A DNA stretch of 64,000 nt from Dechloromonas denitrificans (GTDB lineage Bacteria; Pseudomonadota; Gammaproteobacteria; Burkholderiales; Rhodocyclaceae), in contig NZ_LODL01000005.1 of the NCBI RefSeq assembly GCF_001551835.1, positions 1 through 64,000 of the forward strand. The letters are read 5' to 3'. Shown here one piece after another: positions 59,584-64,000 of this stretch. The position numbers were made by a program, and so were the translations under genes. Position 1 is the first letter of the stretch. The number at the start of each line of letters is the position of its first letter. The notes under the pieces are model-generated. The model saw only the letters and a program-made list of their open reading frames with translations, searched no databases and was not told the DNA's origin.

Positions 59584-59668
59584 GCCCAGGTGGCGAAATT
59601 GGTAGACGCACCAGATTTAGGTTCTGGCGCCGAAAGGTGTGGGGGTTCGAGTCCCTTCCTGGGCACCA
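59584..59668 (+). tRNA. tRNA-Leu (UAG)
   Basis: 85 bases with encoded CCA. Acceptor GCCCAGG / CCTGGGC, anticodon stem CCAGA/TCTGG with loop TTTAGGT (anticodon TAG), a long variable arm typical of leucine tRNA, and a T-arm with TTCGAGT. A TAGAAT box (59567-59572) lies 11 bases upstream. Confidence 0.97.
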
Positions 59669-59685
59669 TGTTTGTTTAGAAGCTG

Positions 59686-59721
59686 AAAAAGCCGCTTTAA
59701 TCCGAGGATTGGCGGCTTTTT
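59686..59721 (+). terminator. Terminator after tRNA-Leu
   Basis: AAAAAGCCGC (59686-59695) pairs with GCGGCTTTTT (59712-59721), with an inner AATCC/GGATT stem, ending in five T. Confidence 0.88.
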
Positions 59722-59749
59722 GCTTTTCATCATCAGGATATCGTCCGTC

Positions 59750-60676
59750 ATGATCGTTCGTCCCCGCCACCACTGGTTCCGCCTGCTTTTTGTCTGGCGC
59801 GGCTCCGTCTTGCCGGACATCATTGGCCGCCTGGCGCTGGTTCTCGTGGTTTCGGTGATCAGCGTGCTGAGTCGCGAATGGTGGATGAGCGTCCATGCCC
59901 ATTCGGCGCTGAGCATCCCGCCCTTTACGCTGATGGGGGTGGCGCTGGCCATTTTCCTCGGCTTTCGCAACTCGGTCAGTTACGACCGCTTCTGGGAGGC
60001 GCGTAAGCAATGGGGCGGCCTGCTGGTGGTGGCCCGCTCGCTGGTGCGGCAGGTGTGTAGCAGCTTGCCTGGGCCGGAAAATGAACCGGTTCGGGAGGTA
60101 GTGGTGCGCCGGGTGGCGGCTTTTGCCTATGCCTTGAAGCACCAGTTACGGCAGACCGATGCCGCGGCCGATCTGGCCTTGCGCCTGGAAGGGGTCTTGC
60201 TCGCCGAGGTTGCCGCCGCCCGCTTCCAGCCGCAGATTATCCTGCTCTCGCTGGCCCATCTGCTGGCCGATCTGCGGCGTCAGGGGCAGCTTTCCGAAAT
60301 GCAGCTGTTCGCCATCGACAAGAGCCTCAATGTGCTGGCCGATACCTCGGGGGCTTGCGAGCGAATTGCCAGCACGCCGATCCCCTATACCTACCGGGTG
60401 CTGATGAATCGGACGGTGATGGTCTATTGCCTGCTGCTGCCGGTCGGGCTGGCGACCAGCATCGGCTGGCTGACACCGTTGATTGCCACCTTTGTCGCCT
60501 ATACCTTTTTGGCGCTGGAAATGATCGGCGAGCAGATCGAGGAGCCGTTCGGCACCGAGGCCAATGACCTGGCGCTCGATTCCCTGTGCCACACCATTGA
60601 GGTTTCGGTCTGCGAGATGGCCGGCCTGGAGCCGCTCGGTCAGCCACCGGTGGTGACGGATTTCGTCCTGACCTGA
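59750..60676 (+). CDS. Bestrophin-family anion channel (UPF0187)
   Basis: 308 residues. An amphipathic N-terminus leads into helices near 25-45 and 60-80, then FLGFRNSVSYDRFWEARKQWGGLLV (about 71-95), the bacterial bestrophin signature. Helices near 220-260 are followed by MIGEQIEEPFGTEANDLALD near 264-283. Probable chloride or other anion channel. The ATG at 59750 follows the tRNA terminator. Confidence 0.9.
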   Translation: MIVRPRHHWFRLLFVWRGSVLPDIIGRLALVLVVSVISVLSREWWMSVHAHSALSIPPFTLMGVALAIFLGFRNSVSYDRFWEARKQWGGLLVVARSLVRQVCSSLPGPENEPVREVVVRRVAAFAYALKHQLRQTDAAADLALRLEGVLLAEVAAARFQPQIILLSLAHLLADLRRQGQLSEMQLFAIDKSLNVLADTSGACERIASTPIPYTYRVLMNRTVMVYCLLLPVGLATSIGWLTPLIATFVAYTFLALEMIGEQIEEPFGTEANDLALDSLCHTIEVSVCEMAGLEPLGQPPVVTDFVLT

Positions 60677-60680
60677 GTTT

Positions 60681-61667
60681 TTAACCGAGGCCCAGAACTT
60701 CGGCCATGAAGCGGGCGACCGGCATGCGAAAACCGGCCGCATTGCGATGTCCACCGCCGCCGTAGCGGCTGGCGATTTCGGCGACGTCGAAGCCCCCCTC
60801 AGAGCGCAGCGAAACCTTGGCTTCGCCGTCGGCGGCCAGTTGCCAGATCAAGCCAAAAGTACCACTCTGCTGTGCGAGTTGATGGCCAAGTTCGGAGCTG
60901 AACAGGGCGCTGGTATTGATTGCGATGCCTTCGATGGCTCGCCAGCTGAGTTCGTTGTCGCTGATGATCGGCAGGCCATGGCGGGTTGCCTGCAGGGCGT
61001 CGACGGGTTCGCCGCGCAGGCGGGCCGGGCTGGGCAGGGCGCCGTGGGCAAGTCGTTCGACTTCCTTCTGGAAGAACTGCTCAATGGCTTGGCCGTTGCC
61101 TAGCATCTCTTGGTAGTGGGGTGCGTCCGCTGTCGCCGTCGCCTGCACCATCGCATCCCAGGTTTCCAACTCGAAGGGCAGCAGCCGCAGGGCGCGGCAA
61201 AAAGGACGCGTTGCCGGCAAGGCAAAGCGCCACAGGTCCTGGTCTTCGATATGAGCCAGGGCGAGCGGGGCGGGCGCCTCGTGAAAGTATTCCCAGGCCA
61301 GCCGCGCGCCGGATTTGCCTAGATGAAAAATGATGCTGAGCGGCAGTGATGGGGCGTGAAATGAATGACTGCCGTCATCCGCCGGCTGCAGTTCGTCGGC
61401 CCAGGCTTGGCAAGCCGAGGCATGGTGATCGATTTGGATGACCGCGTGGGCGAGCTTTGCCATGCGCTCCAAGGTTTCCGGCGGGAAGGAAAAGTCGAGG
61501 ATATACACGGTATGCCCGGCGATCTCAGTCATGTCCCAAGGGGCGCCATGATGCATTGGGCAATAACGGGCGGCGCTGCCGAATCGCCGCCAGGCGGCAT
61601 AGGCTGCGCCAAAGCCGTCAAGGCAGTCGGCGTGATAGAGAATGCTGGTCGGCGTATGTGCGGTCAT
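60681..61667 (-). CDS. DHH-family phosphoesterase
   Basis: 328 residues. N-terminal HADCLDGFGAAYAAW (DHH-like metal site, about 12-26), QIDHHASA near 77-84, and C-terminal GGGHRNAAGFRM of the DHHA1 type near 303-314. Likely phosphoesterase on a nucleotide or small phosphate ester; substrate unknown. The slyX gene is ten bases upstream. Confidence 0.88.
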   Translation of the reverse strand: MTAHTPTSILYHADCLDGFGAAYAAWRRFGSAARYCPMHHGAPWDMTEIAGHTVYILDFSFPPETLERMAKLAHAVIQIDHHASACQAWADELQPADDGSHSFHAPSLPLSIIFHLGKSGARLAWEYFHEAPAPLALAHIEDQDLWRFALPATRPFCRALRLLPFELETWDAMVQATATADAPHYQEMLGNGQAIEQFFQKEVERLAHGALPSPARLRGEPVDALQATRHGLPIISDNELSWRAIEGIAINTSALFSSELGHQLAQQSGTFGLIWQLAADGEAKVSLRSEGGFDVAEIASRYGGGGHRNAAGFRMPVARFMAEVLGLG

Positions 61668-61677
61668 GCGAACAGCT

Positions 61678-61878
61678 TCAGTAATGCGGTGGGAGTTCGT
61701 CGCGCAGGCTGAGCGCTTCGTTTGGCTGGGAGGTCTGCATTTGTTCGCGCAAAGTACGCATCTGGGAAATCAACATCTCGATTTGCTGCTGCTGGCGAAA
61801 AATGGTGTGGTTAAGCTCGTCGATCATGTCTTCGGCGTAACTTATCTTGATCTCCAACTCGGTAATTCGCGATTCCAT
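61678..61878 (-). CDS. slyX: SlyX family protein
   Basis: 66-residue coiled-coil protein, MESRITELEIKISYAEDMIDELNHTI, the SlyX signature. The tail ends DELPPHY, as in the family. The ATG at 61878 is used, as a longer frame adds only a non-conserved nine residues. Function unknown. Confidence 0.9.
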   Translation of the reverse strand: MESRITELEIKISYAEDMIDELNHTIFRQQQQIEMLISQMRTLREQMQTSQPNEALSLRDELPPHY

Positions 61879-61956
61879 TGGCAGTCCTGTTTCCTTAAAA
61901 TTCATTGGCTTGAGGGGCGGAGTGTACTTGGCTTCACAACTTTCCGTGAAAAGTTG

Positions 61957-61984
61957 TTGACGGTTTCGGTGTTCAGTCTATAAT
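61957..61984 (+). promoter_or_regulatory. Promoter of tRNA-Val
   Basis: -35 TTGACG (61957-61962), -10 TATAAT (61979-61984), 16-base spacer, 13 bases before the tRNA. Confidence 0.85.
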
Positions 61985-61997
61985 GCGCACCTTCTGA

Positions 61998-62074
61998 AGG
62001 CGGTTAGCTCAGTTGGTTAGAGCGCCACGTTGACATCGTGGAGGTCGTTGGTTCGATTCCAATACCGCCTACCA
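61998..62074 (+). tRNA. tRNA-Val (GAC)
   Basis: 77 bases with encoded CCA. Acceptor AGGCGGT / ACCGCCT, D-arm GCTC/GAGC, anticodon stem CCACG/CGTGG with loop TTGACAT (anticodon GAC), and T-arm with TTCGATT. Confidence 0.97.
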
Positions 62075-62157
62075 AATTCCCGACGGAGCTGAATTGATGA
62101 ATTTCCGAACTTGCACTGCAGTTCAGAAACACTAATCGAGTCAGCTTTCGTTCGACC

Positions 62158-62190
62158 AAAAAAGTGCGGCTCGTCCCGCGCTTTTTTTTT
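62158..62190 (+). terminator. Terminator between tRNA-Val and thrS
   Basis: AAAGTGCGG (62161-62169) pairs with CCGCGCTTT (62176-62184) with one T-G pair, followed by six further T. It ends 15 bases before thrS, so it could also attenuate thrS if transcripts read through from the tRNA. Confidence 0.85.
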
Positions 62191-62205
62191 GCCCAGAGAT
62201 TTGCC

Positions 62206-64000
62206 ATGCCTGATATCAAACTGCCTGATGGTTCCATCCGCTCCTTTGAGCAGCCGGTAACGATTGCCGAGGTTGCGGCAAGCATTGGTGCCGGTCTGGC
62301 CCGTGCTGCCTTGGCTGGCAAGGTTGATGGCGTACTGGTTGATACCTCGTTCCTGATCGAAAAAGATGCCGATCTGGCGATCATTACGGATCGCGATGCC
62401 GAAGGTGTTGAGGTGATTCGTCACTCGACCGCTCACTTGCTGGCTTACGCCGTCAAGGAGTTGTTCCCGGAGGCGCAGGTGACGATCGGGCCGGTCATTG
62501 AAAACGGTTTCTATTACGACTTCGCCTACAAGCGCCCGTTTACGCCGGAAGATCTGGTGGTGATCGAAAAGCGCATGGCTGAACTGGCCAAGAAGGACAT
62601 TCCGGTCAGTCGCGAAGTCTGGGCGCGCGACGACGCCGTCAAGTTCTTTCTCGATCTCGGTGAAAAATACAAGGCCGAACTGATTGGCGCTATTCCGGCC
62701 GACCAGCAGGTGTCGCTCTACCGTGAAGGTGATTTCATCGACCTTTGTCGCGGTCCGCACGTGCCGACCACGGCCAAGCTGAAAGTCTTCAAGCTGATGA
62801 AGGTTGCTGGTGCCTACTGGCGCGGCGATCATCGCAATGAGCAGTTACAGCGCATCTACGGTACGGCCTGGGCCAAGAAGGAAGATCTCGAGGCGTATCT
62901 GCATATGCTGGAAGAGGCCGAGAAGCGTGACCATCGCCGTCTCGGCAAGCAATTCGATCTCTTTCACATGCAGGACGAGGCGCCGGGTCTGGTTTTTTGG
63001 CACCCGAAAGGCTGGGCGGTCTGGCAGGAAATCGAGCAGTACATGCGTGCCGTCTATCGCAATAATGGTTACCAGGAAGTGCGCTGCCCGCAGATTCTCG
63101 ACAAGTCGTTGTGGGAAAAATCCGGTCACTGGGAGCACTACAAGGACAATATGTTCACGACGGCCTCGGAAAACCGCGATTACGCAGTGAAGCCGATGAA
63201 CTGCCCGGGGCATGTCCAGGTCTTCAATTCCGATCTGCGTTCCTATCGCGAACTGCCGCTGCGCTATGGCGAATTCGGCTCCTGCCACCGCAACGAGCCG
63301 ACCGGCGCGCTGCACGGCCTGATGCGCGTGCGCGGCTTTGTGCAGGACGATGGTCACATCTTCTGTACCGAGGATCAGATCGAGTCCGAAGTGACCGCCT
63401 TTAATGCGCTGGTCAAGAAGGTCTATGCCGATTTCGGCTTCAACGACGTTGCCGTCAAGCTGGCCTTGCGCCCGGAAAGTCGGGTCGGTTCCGACGAGGT
63501 CTGGGATAGGGCCGAGGATGCGCTGCGTCAGGGCTTGCGTGCTTCCGGGCTGGAGTGGACGGAATTGCCGGGTGAGGGGGCTTTCTATGGCCCGAAGATC
63601 GAATTCCACATCAAGGATGCCATTGGGCGCTCCTGGCAGTGCGGCACGATGCAGGTCGATTTCTCGATGCCGGGCCGTCTCGGTGCTGAGTATGTTGCGG
63701 CTGACGATACGCGCAAGGTGCCGGTGATGCTGCACCGGGCGATCCTCGGTTCGCTGGAGCGCTTCATCGGCATCCTGATCGAAAACTTTGCTGGCGCCTT
63801 GCCGCTCTGGCTGGCGCCGACCCAGGCTGTGGTCCTGAATATTTCGGAAAAGCAGGCGGATTACGCGGCTGAAGTCGCGCAAAAGCTACACCAAGCGGGC
63901 TTCCGGGCTGAGTCGGATTTGCGTAACGAGAAAATTACCTATAAAATTCGCGAACATAGCTTGAACCGGCTGCCTTATCAGCTCGTTGTGGGCGATAAGG
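62206..64000 (+). CDS. thrS: Threonyl-tRNA synthetase (3' truncated by window end)
   Basis: 598 codons visible of about 640. TGS domain (1-61), [10 protein letters not shown] and editing domain (about 65-225), then the class II catalytic core with zinc ligands in [10 protein letters not shown] and motif 2 [30 protein letters not shown], and motif 3 [17 protein letters not shown]. The window ends within the anticodon-binding domain. infC, rpmI and rplT would be expected downstream, outside the window. Confidence 0.97.
   Translation, partial: MPDIKLPDGSIRSFEQPVTIAEVAASIGAGLARAALAGKVDGVLVDTSFLIEKDADLAIITDRDAEGVEVIRHSTAHLLAYAVKELFPEAQVTIGPVIENGFYYDFAYKRPFTPEDLVVIEKRMAELAKKDIPVSREVWARDDAVKFFLDLGEKYKAELIGAIPADQQVSLYREGDFIDLCRGPHVPTTAKLKVFKLMKVAGAYWRGDHRNEQLQRIYGTAWAKKEDLEAYLHMLEEAEKRDHRRLGKQFDLFHMQDEAPGLVFWHPKGWAVWQEIEQYMRAVYRNNGYQEVRCPQILDKSLWEKSGHWEHYKDNMFTTASENRDYAVKPMNCPGHVQVFNSDLRSYRELPLRYGEFGSCHRNEPTGALHGLMRVRGFVQDDGHIFCTEDQIESEVTAFNALVKKVYADFGFNDVAVKLALRPESRVGSDEVWDRAEDALRQGLRASGLEWTELPGEGAFYGPKIEFHIKDAIGRSWQCGTMQVDFSMPGRLGAEYVAADDTRKVPVMLHRAILGSLERFIGILIENFAGALPLWLAPTQAVVLNISEKQADYAAEVAQKLHQAGFRAESDLRNEKITYKIREHSLNRLPYQLVVGDK

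Overview
The window is a gene-dense, GC-rich chromosomal segment of a betaproteobacterium, most likely a member of the Rhodocyclaceae (Dechloromonas/Azonexus-like). I infer this from the isc cluster layout, hpnC-hpnD-hpnE, a probable rquA, the small DUF3460 and DUF3567-type proteins usual in Betaproteobacteria, several chemoreceptors, and the tRNA-Val/thrS arrangement. The species call is inference; no rRNA is present. I see no prophage, intact insertion sequence or CRISPR array. Nearly everything looks like native chromosome.

Layout. 1-2 kb: uracil salvage (upp-uraA). 2.1-4.0 kb: a MerR-family regulator divergent from a three-gene operon (DUF2938, flavodoxin-type reductase, DUF2798), with a textbook MerR promoter between them. 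4.3-10.1 kb: an EamA exporter, a large hybrid sensor kinase and a CHASE-PAS-GGDEF diguanylate cyclase. 10.4-17.5 kb: a secreted coiled-coil protein, mfd, a DAHP synthase, a YkvA-like membrane protein, a gamma-carbonic-anhydrase-like protein and serB. 17.5-22.0 kb: a structured intergenic region with a terminator, a soluble double-Cache/CheW fusion and a SulP transporter. 22.1-29.9 kb (minus strand): cysE, then iscR, a second cysteine desulfurase, iscS, iscU, iscA, hscB, hscA, fdx, iscX and DUF2237, preceded by two IscR-type sites.

30-32 kb: a lipoprotein serine hydrolase with a stand-alone acyl carrier protein, then a 27-bp-arm palindromic repeat. 32-39 kb: an MFS transporter divergent from a LysR regulator, a chemoreceptor, and clpB behind a sigma-32-like promoter. 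39-41 kb: DUF2502, DUF1684 and an orphan FliL-like secreted protein. 41-46 kb: a proline operon, proC-lrp-putA. 46-49 kb: a chemoreceptor, rquA-like methyltransferase, DUF3567 and DUF3460. 49-55 kb: a Pat-like acyl-CoA synthetase/GNAT protein, OsmC, a methyltransferase, mnmH, tesA and a YbbA-type ABC ATPase. 55-59.5 kb: a branched-chain amino-acid-type binding protein and the squalene genes hpnC-hpnD-hpnE. 59.5-64 kb: tRNA-Leu(UAG), a bestrophin-like channel, a DHH phosphoesterase, slyX, tRNA-Val(GAC) and the 5' part of thrS, which runs off the end.

Most notable: the double-Cache/CheW protein without a membrane anchor and the structured region in front of it; a short intergenic repeat family found after several plus-strand genes; the MerR/quinone-reductase-type operon; the probable rhodoquinone methyltransferase; the orphan ACP and orphan FliL; and two divergent gene pairs whose start codons share one CATG.
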